Under the pieces are notes generated by a model. It had not been told where the DNA came from. It was given only the letters and a program-made list of their open reading frames with translations, and did not search any database. The position numbers were made by a program, and so were the translations under genes. DNA of 53,345 nucleotides from Methylomicrobium sp035916875 (lineage in GTDB: Bacteria; Pseudomonadota; Gammaproteobacteria; Methylococcales; Methylomonadaceae). The stretch spans positions 1 to 53,345 of the forward strand of contig NZ_JAXUHN010000059.1 in NCBI RefSeq assembly GCF_035916875.1, in the 5' to 3' direction. Positions within the stretch are counted from its first letter, which is position 1. Each line of letters begins with the position of its first letter. Of the stretch, positions 26,653 to 36,163 are shown piece by piece.

Positions 26653-27963
26653 TTATACCAAACGGCCCCATAAATCGTATTCATCGGCTTCTTCCAGCTC
26701 GACTTGCACCCAATCGCCGACCTTCAGGTGTGTGGCGCCGTCGATAAAGACCTGGCCGTCGATCTCCGGCGCATCGGCCTTGCTGCGCGCGACCGCGCCT
26801 TCCTCGACCACTTCGTCAATCAAGACGGTTTCGATCCTGCCGATCCGTTGCTGTAGGCGGGCGGCGCTAATCCCGGCCTGATGCGACATGAAACGGGCCA
26901 GACGATCTTCCTTGACCGCTTCCGGCACCGCATTCGGCAAGTCGTTCGCGGCCGCGCCCTTGACCGGCGAGTAAGCGAAACAGCCGACGCGGTCGAGTTG
27001 CGCTTCGGTCAAAAATTGCAGAAGTTCCTCGAACTCTTCCTCGGTTTCGCCCGGAAAGCCGACGATGAAGGTGCTGCGCAAGGTGATGTCCGGGCAGATC
27101 GCGCGCCAGGCCTTGATGCGTTCCAAATTGTTCTGGGTGGCCGCCGGGCGTTTCATCAGTTTCAGAATCCGGCTGTTCGCATGCTGGAACGGAATGTCCA
27201 GGTAAGGCAGGATTTTGCCTTCGGCCATCAACGGAATTACTTCATCGACATGCGGATAAGGATAGACATAGTGCATCCGTATCCATATGCCGAGTTCGCT
27301 GAGCGCCTCAGCCAACTCGTAGAAGCGGGTGCGCACTTGGCGGCCTTTCCAGTCGAATTCCTGATATTTCAAATCCAGGCCGTAGGCACTGGTATCCTGC
27401 GAGACGATCAGCAATTCCTTCACACCGGCCAGCGCCAGGCGTTCGGCTTCGCGCAGCACGTCATCGACCGGCCGGCTGACCAGATCGCCGCGCATTGATG
27501 GGATGATGCAGAAGGTGCAGCGGTGATTGCAGCCTTCCGAGATCTTCAGATAGGCATAATGCCGCGGCGTCAGTTTGATGCCTTGCGGAGGCACCAGGCT
27601 GGTGAAGGGGTCGTGCGGCGGCGGCAGATATTCGTGCACCGAGGCGATCACTTCTTCCAGCGCATGCGCGCCGGTCACTTTCAAGACTTCGGGGTGTCTC
27701 GCGCGGATTTCGCCTTCGCGGGCACCAAGGCAGCCGGTCACGATTACCCGGCCGTTTTCGGCGAGTGCCTCGCCGATACTGTCCAGCGATTCTTCGACCG
27801 CGGCGTCGATAAAACCGCAGGTATTCACGACCACCAGGTCGGCGTCTTTATAAGTGGGCGAAATCGTATAGCCTTCGGATCGCAGCTTGGTTAAAATCCG
27901 CTCGCTGTCGACCAGCGCTTTCGGGCAACCCAAACTGATAAATCCAATATTTGGAGCGGTCAT
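26653..27963 (-). CDS. rimO: Ribosomal protein uS12 methylthiotransferase RimO
   Basis: Radical-SAM methylthiotransferase of 436 aa that adds a methylthio group to the conserved Asp of ribosomal protein S12. The N-terminal UPF0004 domain holds cluster cysteines (ISLGCPKALVDSE, VVNTCGFID, VTGCLGAREG). The radical-SAM domain has EGCNHRCTFCIIPSMRG (CxxxCxxC), and a C-terminal TRAM domain ends EADEYDLWGRLV. The start at 27963 (MTAPNIGFISLGCPK) is preferred; the open frame runs further upstream to 28314 but that part is not conserved and would overlap the pump gene. Confidence 0.97.
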   Translation of the reverse strand: MTAPNIGFISLGCPKALVDSERILTKLRSEGYTISPTYKDADLVVVNTCGFIDAAVEESLDSIGEALAENGRVIVTGCLGAREGEIRARHPEVLKVTGAHALEEVIASVHEYLPPPHDPFTSLVPPQGIKLTPRHYAYLKISEGCNHRCTFCIIPSMRGDLVSRPVDDVLREAERLALAGVKELLIVSQDTSAYGLDLKYQEFDWKGRQVRTRFYELAEALSELGIWIRMHYVYPYPHVDEVIPLMAEGKILPYLDIPFQHANSRILKLMKRPAATQNNLERIKAWRAICPDITLRSTFIVGFPGETEEEFEELLQFLTEAQLDRVGCFAYSPVKGAAANDLPNAVPEAVKEDRLARFMSHQAGISAARLQQRIGRIETVLIDEVVEEGAVARSKADAPEIDGQVFIDGATHLKVGDWVQVELEEADEYDLWGRLV

Positions 27964-28076
27964 TCTTTTCTCATGAGTGTAAAACCTGCCTAGTTTATAT
28001 GAGAGCGGGCGCGATGAAAAATTTAAATGCTTGTTTTGTTCAAAGTTTTTGTAGAGTACGCATCGCGTACCTGAGC

Positions 28077-28172
28077 GGGACGGGGTTTTCAACCCCGTCC
28101 CCAAAGTTTTGCCGATGTTGAAACTTGGAAACGCTCGGTAAACGTTACGGACGGGGCAACATGCCCCGTCCG
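28077..28172. repeat. Pair of REP-like 11-bp palindromes
   Basis: Two perfect hairpins lie in the gap between the RND pump stop and rimO: arms at 28077-28087/28091-28101 and at 28148-28158/28162-28172, each with a 3-nt loop. Both contain the core GGACGGGG and its complement. There is no T-run, so they look like repetitive extragenic palindromes rather than classic terminators, though they could slow or protect a transcript. Confidence 0.6.
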
Positions 28173-28217
28173 GCGTGAGAATGATACGTGGTACCCTGAA
28201 GGACATTAATGCGTACC

Positions 28218-31200
28218 CTATAATGGTTTGGGCCGGTAAAGTAGAAAGTAAACGACCGGGATCACGAATAGAGAAAATCCGGTCGAGGCGAAGATGCCGA
28301 AGATGAAACTCCATGCCAATCCTGAGAAAATCGGGTCGAGGATGATCACGACCGAACCGAACATCGCGGCGCCGGCGGTCAGGAAAATCGGCCGCATACG
28401 GGTGGCGCCAGCTTCGATCAGGGCGTCTTCGAGGCTGGGTGAGTCGCTACCCGCGCGCGTCCGTTCGATGAAATCGATCAGGATGATGCCGTTTCTGACC
28501 ACGATGCCGGCCAGCGCGATCATGCCGACCATCGCGGTCGCGGTGAAATAGATCGAATCAGTGAAGCCGGCGATATTTTCGGCGAATAGGATATTCAACA
28601 GCCAGAAGCCCGGCATGATGCCGATAATCGTCAGCGGGATCGCGATCATCATGATGGCGGGAAGACTCAACGAGCCGGTCTGCACGACCAGCAGCACATA
28701 GATCATGATCAGCGAGGCGCCGAACGAAATGCCGAGATCGCGGAAGATAAGGGCCGTAATCTTCCATTCGCCTTCGCCGCTCAATTCGGCGCGGTAGCCG
28801 TCAGGTAACGGCTGTTCGCCGAAGCCCGCGTATAGGTCGATGATTGCCTCGACCGGACTGCGGCCGACGCTGTCTCCGATCACATAGGCGACGCGTTGCA
28901 GATCCTTGTGATGGATGACCGGATCGCCGGATTCGGGGGTGACTGAGCCGAGTTCGTTCAGCGCAATCAAGGCGCCCTGGCTGCTTCTGACCTTGGTATT
29001 TAACAGTTCCGGCAAGGACGAGCGTTCGGCGCGCGGCAGACGCAGACGAATGTCCAGCGCCAGCCGCTCGCCGGGCGCATGCAAGGTGCCTGCGACCCCG
29101 CCGCTCAACGCCACGCCGAGCGTTTCCGCGATCGCGGCGGGACTGACGCCGAGCAGCTCGGCTTTTTGCTTGTCGATCCGAAACAGCGCGATTGGCCCCT
29201 GCGCCACGGACAGGTCATCGATGTCGACGACGCCGGCGATTTTGGTAAAGCGCTGTTTGACTTCCCATGATATCTTGACGAGTTGGTCGTAACTCGCATC
29301 GGCGGGACCGTACACTTCCGCAGCCAAGGTCGATAGCACCGGTGGGCCTGGCGGCAATTCGACGATCTTCAGTTTCGCGCCATAGTGCCGGCCGATGCGT
29401 TCGACGTCGGCGCGGATGCGCATCGCGATCTGATGCGACTGCTGCACTCTCTCGTCCTTCGGCAGCAGGTTGATTCGGATATCGCCCTGATGGCTGCCGG
29501 CGCGCAGATAATAGTGCCGGATCATGCCGTTGAAATCGATCGGCGAGGCCAGGCCGGCATAGCTTTGATAATCTGTTACTTCATTGACCGTCGCGAGATA
29601 TTGGCCCAGGGCGCGCAGGACCGCATCGGTGTTTTCGAGCGTGCTGCCGGCGGGCATGTCGATCACGATCTGTAATTCGTTTTTGTTGTCGAAAGGCAGC
29701 AGTTTCAGCGGCACCGCGCGCGTGACCGCGAGTAGCGACGCCAGCAGAAAGGCGATGCCGACCGCGATCAGAAACCGGCGGCTGCGCTTCGGCGAGGCGA
29801 TCAACGGTTGCAGCAGGCTACGGTAAAAGCGGTAGCCGGCCGAGGCTTTCAGGTCGAACGGGACTTCGTCCTTGCCGTATTCGCCACGCAGCAGCAGATA
29901 GCTCGCCCACGGCGTGATCGTGAACGCGACGATCAATGAGATGAGCATCGCGACCGGAATATTGAACGCCAACGGCGCGAGGTAGGGGCCGATCATGCCG
30001 GTGATAAAAAACATCGGAATGAACGCAAGCATTACCGCCAACGTCGCCACGATCGTCGGCGGGCGGACCTCATCGACCGCAGACAGCAACGCTTCTAGCG
30101 GGGCTTCCCGTTTCAGTTTGAAATGGCGGAAGATGTTTTCGACATCGACGATCGGATCATCGACCAACAGGCCCAGCGACAGAATCAGCGCAAACAGCGT
30201 GACGCGGTTGATCGTGTAACCGAAGATCAGGTCGCAGAGCAGGGTGATCGCGAAAGTGACCGGCACCGCGATGCAGACGATGATCGATTCCTTCGGGCCC
30301 AGCGTCAGCGCGAGCAATACCAAAATGATCGCAATCGCCAGTCCGAGATGTTTGACCAATTCATTGACCTTGTGGTCGGCGGTGGCGCCGTAATCGCGGC
30401 TGACGGTGATGTCGACGTCGGCGAGGATCAATTGACTCCGTTGAGATGCGACCCGCGCCAGAATGTCGTGAGAAACCTGTACCGCATTGCTGCCCTTGCG
30501 CTTGGCCAGCGCGATCGTGACCATTTCGCGTTCGTCGCCGGGCTTTGCCCGCGGGCCTTCGGCTTGGCCGACCGTGCGCATCTTGGCGACGGCCGGACCG
30601 AAACCGATCCGGCTGTAGTGCTCGCGGTCCTCTTCTCCGTCCGTGATGCGGGCAATATCCCGGAGATAGACGGGGCGGGCGCCGGCGGTTTTGATCACGG
30701 TCTGGACCACCTCGCTTGCCGATTCGAAATAGGTTCCTGCCTCGAGGATCGTTTCGCGGTTGCCGTTTGTGTAGCGTCCGGCCTGGATATGGATATTCGC
30801 GCCTGCGAGTGCCTTGATAATGTCCGGCAGCGTTATATCGTAGCCGGTCATCTTGGCGGTGTCGGGAGTAATGGTTACCTGCCGGCGCGCGCCGCCGACC
30901 ACTTCGGTCTTCGCTATATTATCGACGCCGCGCAGACTGGCCAGGAGTTCGTCCGCGATCCGGCGCAGCGCCATTGCGTCGGTCTTTCCGGTCGGCGAGG
31001 ATAGCGTCAGCATCAGCATCGGTACGTCGTCGATATCGACCGGCTTGATGCTCCAGCCTCGCACGCCTGGCGGCAGTTCGTCCTGATGCGACATCACTTT
31101 GCTCCAGGTTTTGACCAGGCTGTCCTCGGGGTCCTCGCCGACTTCATAGCCGACCGTAACCACCGCTTTGCCGGGCTGGGACGCAGAGAACACATGCTCG

Positions 31201-31457
31201 ACGCCTTCGATCTGCTTCAGCAGCGTTTCGAGCGGCGTCGCGGCGAGTTTTTCGACTTCCTCGGCGGAAGCGCCGGGATAGTCGACCATTACATCCATCA
31301 CTGGCACCACGATTTGCGGGTCCTCCTCGCGCGGGGTTAATTGCAGCGCGGTAACGCCCGCGATCAGTGCCGCGATCAGCAGCATCGGCGACAGCTGCGA
31401 GACGGTGAAGATTCGGACGATCGCGGCGCTCAGTCCGCGTTTCTGCTGAGCTGTCAT
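28218..31457 (-). CDS. RND efflux pump, inner-membrane permease (AcrB-like)
   Basis: Proton-driven RND permease of 1079 aa. It has the usual duplicated layout: first membrane helix (SPMLLIAALIAGVTALQLTP), periplasmic porter loop, helix bundle with the proton-relay aspartates (LGLLVDDPIVDVENI), second porter loop and a second bundle. The protein is of hydrophobe/amphiphile (HAE1-like) type; it lacks the heavy-metal methionine motifs of CusA as far as can be seen by eye. Its ATG overlaps the adaptor stop (ATGA). With the adaptor and outer-membrane factor upstream it forms a complete tripartite pump. The substrate is unknown and no regulator is adjacent. Confidence 0.94.
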   Translation of the reverse strand: MTAQQKRGLSAAIVRIFTVSQLSPMLLIAALIAGVTALQLTPREEDPQIVVPVMDVMVDYPGASAEEVEKLAATPLETLLKQIEGVEHVFSASQPGKAVVTVGYEVGEDPEDSLVKTWSKVMSHQDELPPGVRGWSIKPVDIDDVPMLMLTLSSPTGKTDAMALRRIADELLASLRGVDNIAKTEVVGGARRQVTITPDTAKMTGYDITLPDIIKALAGANIHIQAGRYTNGNRETILEAGTYFESASEVVQTVIKTAGARPVYLRDIARITDGEEDREHYSRIGFGPAVAKMRTVGQAEGPRAKPGDEREMVTIALAKRKGSNAVQVSHDILARVASQRSQLILADVDITVSRDYGATADHKVNELVKHLGLAIAIILVLLALTLGPKESIIVCIAVPVTFAITLLCDLIFGYTINRVTLFALILSLGLLVDDPIVDVENIFRHFKLKREAPLEALLSAVDEVRPPTIVATLAVMLAFIPMFFITGMIGPYLAPLAFNIPVAMLISLIVAFTITPWASYLLLRGEYGKDEVPFDLKASAGYRFYRSLLQPLIASPKRSRRFLIAVGIAFLLASLLAVTRAVPLKLLPFDNKNELQIVIDMPAGSTLENTDAVLRALGQYLATVNEVTDYQSYAGLASPIDFNGMIRHYYLRAGSHQGDIRINLLPKDERVQQSHQIAMRIRADVERIGRHYGAKLKIVELPPGPPVLSTLAAEVYGPADASYDQLVKISWEVKQRFTKIAGVVDIDDLSVAQGPIALFRIDKQKAELLGVSPAAIAETLGVALSGGVAGTLHAPGERLALDIRLRLPRAERSSLPELLNTKVRSSQGALIALNELGSVTPESGDPVIHHKDLQRVAYVIGDSVGRSPVEAIIDLYAGFGEQPLPDGYRAELSGEGEWKITALIFRDLGISFGASLIMIYVLLVVQTGSLSLPAIMMIAIPLTIIGIMPGFWLLNILFAENIAGFTDSIYFTATAMVGMIALAGIVVRNGIILIDFIERTRAGSDSPSLEDALIEAGATRMRPIFLTAGAAMFGSVVIILDPIFSGLAWSFIFGIFASTGFSLFVIPVVYFLLYRPKPL

Positions 31458-32506
31458 TGTATGACTACGGTTTCGCCTTCATCCACCCCGGAGAGAATTT
31501 CGACACGGTCGCCCTGGCTAAAGCCTGAGCGCACATGGCGAGTGCTCAGTTTTGCGCCGTCCTGCACGGTCACGACCTCGATCTGGCCGATCCGCCGTAG
31601 TGTCGCCGCCGGAATCAGCAGGGCCGTATGCTCGATACCGCAGGCCTGTTCGAGCCAGCCAAACAGGCCTGGCTGTAAGCCCTGAATTTCTGGCAGGCCG
31701 GCCTTGATCAGAACCGTGCCGGTGTCGGGATCGGCGGCCGGCACGATTTCGTTGATCCGGGCACTGAGCGAAGTCTTCAAGGCGTCGATGCGCACGGTGG
31801 CTGCATCGCCGATTTTGATACGATTGGCGCAGGATGCCGGCACCGAGGCTTCCAGACGCAGCCCTGATTCTTTCTGCAAGATGACGATCGGTTCGCCCGA
31901 GAGCCCCATGTCGCCCGGTTCATGCAGACGCTTGGCGATCACGCCGTCGAAGGGGGCGCGTAAAACGGTTTCTCCGCGTTGTATCGCGGCTTCGCGCACG
32001 CTGTACTCAGCAGCCTGGGCGCTGGCCTGCGCCTTGCGTGCATTGGTTTCGGCGCGCTCATAGGCTTCACGGGTTGCGGCTTCCTGTTCGAAAAGGCCGT
32101 GTGTCCGAAGCAGGTCGGTTGCCGCGCGTGCTGCTTCGGCTCTCGCGGCGGCGGCGCGCGACTCCGCTTCGTGTTCGAGCGCCCGATTCTGTTCCGCATC
32201 GAGTCGGGCTAGGACGGCGCCTTGTTTGACCCGGTCGCCTTCATGCACGGCGACGGTCAGGATGCGGGCGTTGATTTTCGGTGCTATCCGCGCTTCGCTG
32301 AGCGCCCTGACCGTGCCGGGCCAGGGCTGCGCATCCTTGATCGTTCGCCGTTCGACGCGCGCGGTCTCTTTTGTAGTGGCGGCTTGCGCGGGCAGGGGAG
32401 TGTTGCCGGGTTCGGTTTTGTCGCCGCCTATCAGGCCGAGCATCCACACTATTAGCAGAAGCAGGGCGAACAGCGCGCCGGCCGAGCATAGCCATTTTTT
32501 TTGCAT
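31454..32506 (-). CDS. RND efflux periplasmic adaptor subunit (membrane-fusion protein)
   Basis: Adaptor of 350 aa. A membrane-anchoring N-terminus (CSAGALFALLLLIVWMLG) is followed by the lipoyl/barrel half-motif ARIAPKINARILTVAVHEGD. Next come an alpha-hairpin rich in Ala, Glu and Arg (RALEHEAESRAAAARAEAAR), the second lipoyl half (VLRAPFDGVIAKRLHEPGD) and the beta-barrel and membrane-proximal domains. It links the inner-membrane pump to the outer-membrane channel. It lies 24 bp after the outer-membrane factor and overlaps the pump gene. Confidence 0.93.
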   Translation of the reverse strand: MQKKWLCSAGALFALLLLIVWMLGLIGGDKTEPGNTPLPAQAATTKETARVERRTIKDAQPWPGTVRALSEARIAPKINARILTVAVHEGDRVKQGAVLARLDAEQNRALEHEAESRAAAARAEAARAATDLLRTHGLFEQEAATREAYERAETNARKAQASAQAAEYSVREAAIQRGETVLRAPFDGVIAKRLHEPGDMGLSGEPIVILQKESGLRLEASVPASCANRIKIGDAATVRIDALKTSLSARINEIVPAADPDTGTVLIKAGLPEIQGLQPGLFGWLEQACGIEHTALLIPAATLRRIGQIEVVTVQDGAKLSTRHVRSGFSQGDRVEILSGVDEGETVVIQ

Positions 32507-32530
32507 GAATGATGGTTGCCTGTGGTTCGG

Positions 32531-33922
32531 TTAACGCCAAGCGCCGAGTGCGCGTTGCAAGGCCGCGTCAGCGCGAAACGTGTCATAGCGCGCGGTTAGC
32601 CATTGTGTTTGCGCCTGATCGCGCGCGACTTCGCTTTCGATGAAACGGGTTACCGTCACGGTTCCGGCCCGGTGTTGCAGGGTGACCAGTCGAAACGCTT
32701 CGTCGGCAGCGGCGACAGCGGTTTGCGAGACTTTGGCCTGCAGTAGCGCTTCTTGCAGTGCCAGGTAGGCGGTTTTTATATCCTGTTTGACTTGCAATTG
32801 GATTTTATGGATTTGTGCATTCGCTTCGGCCAGCCGCCTTTCCGCCTTGCTGATGCGCGCATTCGTTGCAAGGCCGGAAAATAAATCCATCTCGACCATG
32901 ATGCCGGAGCCGATATTTTGATGCGCGGTCGAAAACTCCGGCGAGCGCTCATTCAAACCATAATTAACATAGGCATCGACGCGCGGCAAATGCTCGCCCT
33001 GGGCGATTTTGAGTTCGAGTTGCCGGGTTTCAAGTTGTCTTTGCGCGACTTGCGTTTCCGGGCGGTTATTCAGCGCCTGGGCTTGCAGGCCATCAAACGA
33101 CGCCGGCAAAGCCGGCAGCTCGCGTTCCGCCTCGATGCGAGGCTCGAGCGGGTCGTCTTCGGGAAGATCAAGCAGTGTCCTCAGTACCGTGCGCGCCATC
33201 TCGATCGCATTTTGCGCACGGATGTCGACTTCGCGGGCGGCGGCCAGGCGGACCTCCAGCGACAGCACATCGGATTTCAACGCCGTGCCGGCGGCATGGC
33301 GCTTTCGGGTTTCCGTGAGTTCACTTTGCACCGCGTCGATCGCGCGATGCGCTATCGTTTGATTTTCCTTGGCGACCAGCAGAGTATAAAAGCCTTCGGT
33401 GACGCCGAGAATCAAATTATTGCGGACTGACGACAGCTCCAGTTCGGTAATTTCCTTGCTCAAATTGGCCACTTTGCTGCGCTGATAATCCTGTCCGCCT
33501 CGGTATAAAGACCAGGTCGCCTCGACTTCGGGACGAAAATCGGTCACGCCGCCCGGATTGTTGATGTCCTGGGTGAAAGAAAAACGCCTCTGCGCGACGA
33601 TCATGCCGAATGCCTGCGCCGGATTATCGGAATAGCGGTAACTCAAGCGCGCCTTGACTTGAGGATAAAACGCGGCGAGACTTTCGCCGATCGCGGCTTC
33701 GGCCTGGGCGATGCGCTCATTGGCGATGTGCAGATCGGGATTCCGCTCGATCGCCAGATTGATTGCGCTCTCCAGTGTGAACGGCCCCTGGCGCGCCGAA
33801 ACGTCGGCATCGACAGCCGTTTGCGATGCTGCCGCCTGAAGTGTGTTCGCCATTGCTGCAGCGGCCGCGCAAAGCGCAAGCGGCAGCAGGATGCAGGCTA
33901 AGTTGGATTTTGGCGGCGGCAT
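32531..33922 (-). CDS. TolC-family outer-membrane efflux protein
   Basis: Outer-membrane factor of 463 aa. A signal peptide (SNLACILLPLALCAAAAAMA) precedes two homologous OEP halves: TLESAINLAIERNPDLHIAN with the first coiled-coil hairpin, and LNNRPETQVAQRQLETRQLE with the second. The AGTVTVTRFIESEVARDQAQ segment near the end is characteristic. The start at 33922 is chosen because the signal peptide begins there; the open frame extends to 33982 without a better ribosome site. It is the first gene of the efflux operon. Confidence 0.92.
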   Translation of the reverse strand: MPPPKSNLACILLPLALCAAAAAMANTLQAAASQTAVDADVSARQGPFTLESAINLAIERNPDLHIANERIAQAEAAIGESLAAFYPQVKARLSYRYSDNPAQAFGMIVAQRRFSFTQDINNPGGVTDFRPEVEATWSLYRGGQDYQRSKVANLSKEITELELSSVRNNLILGVTEGFYTLLVAKENQTIAHRAIDAVQSELTETRKRHAAGTALKSDVLSLEVRLAAAREVDIRAQNAIEMARTVLRTLLDLPEDDPLEPRIEAERELPALPASFDGLQAQALNNRPETQVAQRQLETRQLELKIAQGEHLPRVDAYVNYGLNERSPEFSTAHQNIGSGIMVEMDLFSGLATNARISKAERRLAEANAQIHKIQLQVKQDIKTAYLALQEALLQAKVSQTAVAAADEAFRLVTLQHRAGTVTVTRFIESEVARDQAQTQWLTARYDTFRADAALQRALGAWR

Positions 33923-34208
33923 GGACCGTTCTATGGGGGTTATCAATGCAAATTGGCTAAAGCATAATCGCGATAGGGCCATCGGTAAAGTCTTGTACTA
34001 CGGACTTACTCAGGATTTGGCTGAAAATAACTTGCCATAATTCTGATTCATCGTTCCTGCGCTCCGGGTGTGTCATTACCGTGAAACTTGATTTCGAGAT
34101 GGTGTGGATAAGCGTAGCGCATCCGCCGTCATTTTAAACGGGTGCTTGCTACGATGGATTATCATATAATGCAGTGTTTATTTATTAACGTCCCACTCAG
34201 GAGTTATC

Positions 34209-34775
34209 ATGAAGAAAATGTTGTTCAGCATTCCGGCCGCGATGTTCTTTATGTCGTCATTTGCCTTTGCGCACGGCCCGGTCCGTCAAAAAACCGATGA
34301 AGAAATCGTGATCAATGCGCCGGCCGAAAAGGTTTGGGGCATCATCAAGGACTACGGTGACATGTCCTGGCATCCCGGCATCAGCAGTGTAGCCAATCAG
34401 GAAGGCAACAAGAAAGGCGCGGTTCGCGTATTGACCCTGGTCAGCGGCGGCACGATCAGCGAAGAGCTGAAAAAATACGACGAAGCGAAGATGTCTTATT
34501 CCTATAAGATCACCGAGATGAGCACCGCGCAGACAATCACTCATGCTGGCGCGGAAGAACACGTGCCGGTATTGCCGGTTCATGACTATGCAGCCACCAT
34601 CGGCGTCGAAGCGCAAGGCGCCGACAAGGCGAGGGTTTTCTGGAAGGCGGCCTATTACCGCGCATACATGAACAATGATCCACCAGCGGAAATGAACGAA
34701 GAAGTCGCTAATAAGGCCGTAGATAACGTGCTGAAAACCGGTCTGACCAATCTGAAAGCCTTGGCTGAAAAATAA
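34209..34775 (+). CDS. Periplasmic SRPBCC-family protein, MxaD-like
   Basis: Protein of 188 aa with a clear signal peptide (SIPAAMFFMSSFAFA, cleavage before HGPV). An SRPBCC fold follows, starting EIVINAPAEKVWGIIKDYGD, then MSWHPGISSVAN. The mature start HGP and this motif order resemble MxaD, the periplasmic protein that helps electron transfer between methanol dehydrogenase and cytochrome cL. A TATAAT box lies about 40 bp upstream (34165-34170) and AGGAGT precedes the ATG. The next gene starts 2 nt after the stop, so the two are one operon. There are no mxa or xox genes in the window, and the MxaD relation is from memory of the family. Confidence 0.75.
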   Translation: MKKMLFSIPAAMFFMSSFAFAHGPVRQKTDEEIVINAPAEKVWGIIKDYGDMSWHPGISSVANQEGNKKGAVRVLTLVSGGTISEELKKYDEAKMSYSYKITEMSTAQTITHAGAEEHVPVLPVHDYAATIGVEAQGADKARVFWKAAYYRAYMNNDPPAEMNEEVANKAVDNVLKTGLTNLKALAEK

Positions 34776-34777
34776 AG

Positions 34778-35740
34778 ATGCAGCGGTTTCGCTTCCGTTC
34801 CCTTGCGGCGCTCTTCGGCGCGGCGTCTTTGTTGCCGTTTGCGGTCGCTGCCGCGCCTTTTGCGTATATCAGCAATCAGTTGGCGGATACGGTTGCGATC
34901 GTCGATATGCAAACGGGCAAAGTCGTCGAGACCCTTCCGGTGCCAGGCAAGCCGGCGGGCGTCGCTGCCGCGCCCGACGGCAAGCGAGTGTATGTCAGCA
35001 CCCCGGATAACGGCAGCGTCGCGGTGATCGACGCCGAAAGCCGCCAATTGATTGCGCATCCTAAAGTCAGCAGCGGGGCGCTGGGCATCGCGACCGACGG
35101 GACGGGGAAGCGCCTGTTCGTGGCCGACTGGTACAAGAACATCGTGACGGTGCTGGAAGTGGACAATCTGCAGGCCGTCAAGGCGGTCACGGTCGGCCGG
35201 TCGCCGTCCGGTTTGACGGTCAGTCCCGACAATCGCTGGTTGTATGTCGCGAACCGGCTCAGCGATTCGGTCTCGAAGATCGATCTCGAAACTCTTAAGG
35301 TAACCGGCTCGGTCGCGGTCGGCGCACATCCCTTCGGTCTGGTGCTGGATAACGAAGGCAAGCGGCTCTATACCGCCAATGTCGAAAGCAACGATGTGAC
35401 CGTGGTCGATGCCCTGCAAATGAAGGCGATCGCTACCGTCAAGGTGCGCGCCCGCCCTTACGCGGGGGCTTTGGCGCAGAACGACAGCCGGCTGTTGGTG
35501 ACCAATCAGGACGATGATTCGGTATCGGTGATCGACACCGAGACCTTGAAAGAACTTGATGTGATCGAAGTCGGCGGCAAACCGGAAGGCATCGGCACGC
35601 ATTCCGACGACCGCCACGTTTATGTCGCCAACTGGTTCGACGGCACCGTGTCGGTGCTCGATGCGAAAGCCCTGCGGGTCGTCGATACGATCAAAACCGG
35701 CGAAGGCAGCCGCGCGTTTGGCCGATTTATAGGAAATTAA
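34778..35740 (+). CDS. Periplasmic YVTN-repeat beta-propeller protein
   Basis: Protein of 320 aa with a signal peptide (cleavage near AVAAA) and about seven repeats of roughly 42 residues. Each repeat has a variant of a hydrophobic strand, a V-x-V-x-D turn and P-x-G. Examples are AYISNQLADTVAIVD, LFVADWYKNIVTVLE, LYVANRLSDSVSKID, LYTANVESNDVTVVD and VYVANWFDGTVSVLD. Such seven-bladed propellers bind partners or cofactors in the periplasm. In methylotrophs they accompany PQQ-dependent alcohol oxidation genes. The direct coupling to the MxaD-like gene supports a shared role in periplasmic electron transfer, which is inference. Confidence 0.85.
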   Translation: MQRFRFRSLAALFGAASLLPFAVAAAPFAYISNQLADTVAIVDMQTGKVVETLPVPGKPAGVAAAPDGKRVYVSTPDNGSVAVIDAESRQLIAHPKVSSGALGIATDGTGKRLFVADWYKNIVTVLEVDNLQAVKAVTVGRSPSGLTVSPDNRWLYVANRLSDSVSKIDLETLKVTGSVAVGAHPFGLVLDNEGKRLYTANVESNDVTVVDALQMKAIATVKVRARPYAGALAQNDSRLLVTNQDDDSVSVIDTETLKELDVIEVGGKPEGIGTHSDDRHVYVANWFDGTVSVLDAKALRVVDTIKTGEGSRAFGRFIGN

Positions 35741-35779
35741 AAGGTACACATCACTCATTGAGTTAAGAAAGACCACGTC

Positions 35780-35802
35780 ATTCCGGCAGGGAATGCCGGA
35801 AT
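35780..35802. repeat. REP-like palindrome
   Basis: ATTCCGGC and GCCGGAAT flank a 7-nt loop 40 bp after the propeller gene. The surrounding sequence (GTCATTCCGGCAGGGAATGC) is of a kind widespread in intergenic repeats of proteobacteria. Confidence 0.55.
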
Positions 35803-35827
35803 CCATGTGCCAGGGATGGAAACTTTA

Positions 35828-35983
35828 AGGCTATGTCTGGGTTAAACGTTGAAATTTGTAAACAGTTGATTCTCTTTAGGTTTTCTGGAGGAAGATATCA
35901 AAGCCAATGCAGTGCGAATCAGACGGATACCAGATGCATTAGGTATTCGGAATGCGTTTTCAACTATTAACGGGTACAAAGCC
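35828..35983. mobile_element. MITE-like element, copy A (156 bp)
   Basis: The sequence matches copy B at 40837-40992 over the whole length, without a length change and with roughly 80 percent identity by eye. The ends are inverted: GGCTATGT at the left, ACAAAGCC at the right. The two terminal 27 bp pair at 19 positions, including GTTAA and GTTGAAA blocks. The element has no coding capacity, so any mobility would need a transposase elsewhere. Confidence 0.7.
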
Positions 35984-36163
35984 AACTTTAAACACACCTT
36001 GCCGTGAGGTACCGGCAACCCACTTATACTCTGTGGGTATGATGGCTTAACCTAACGACATTGAGTGACCTACTTCGGGTATTTATTCACCAACAATCTG
36101 GAAATGGTACACAATACCCTCTGGGGCATAAATGCGTACCTGCTTGATATTTTAGGGGACAAC

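Larger units (their letters stand above)
35741..36163. other. Repeat-rich gap of about 420 bp
   Basis: The gap holds a REP-like palindrome (ATTCCGGC ... GCCGGAAT, 35780-35802), MITE copy A (35828-35983) and a small hairpin (ACCCAC ... GTGGGT near 36020). The open frame from 36065 runs into the next gene but has no ribosome site until 36164. Confidence 0.7.

Noticed and set aside
27964..28314. Upstream extension of rimO to 553 codons
   Set aside because: The extra N-terminus crosses the palindromes, overlaps the pump gene and is not part of the RimO family.
34146..34170. TTGCTA plus TATAAT as a promoter before the MxaD-like gene
   Set aside because: The spacing is only 13 bp; the TATAAT alone is suggestive but no suitable -35 was found.
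34655..35806. A 383-codon minus-strand frame
   Set aside because: Antisense to the propeller gene; its repeated RHDVxxPVGHE-like pattern is just the complement of the YVTN repeats.
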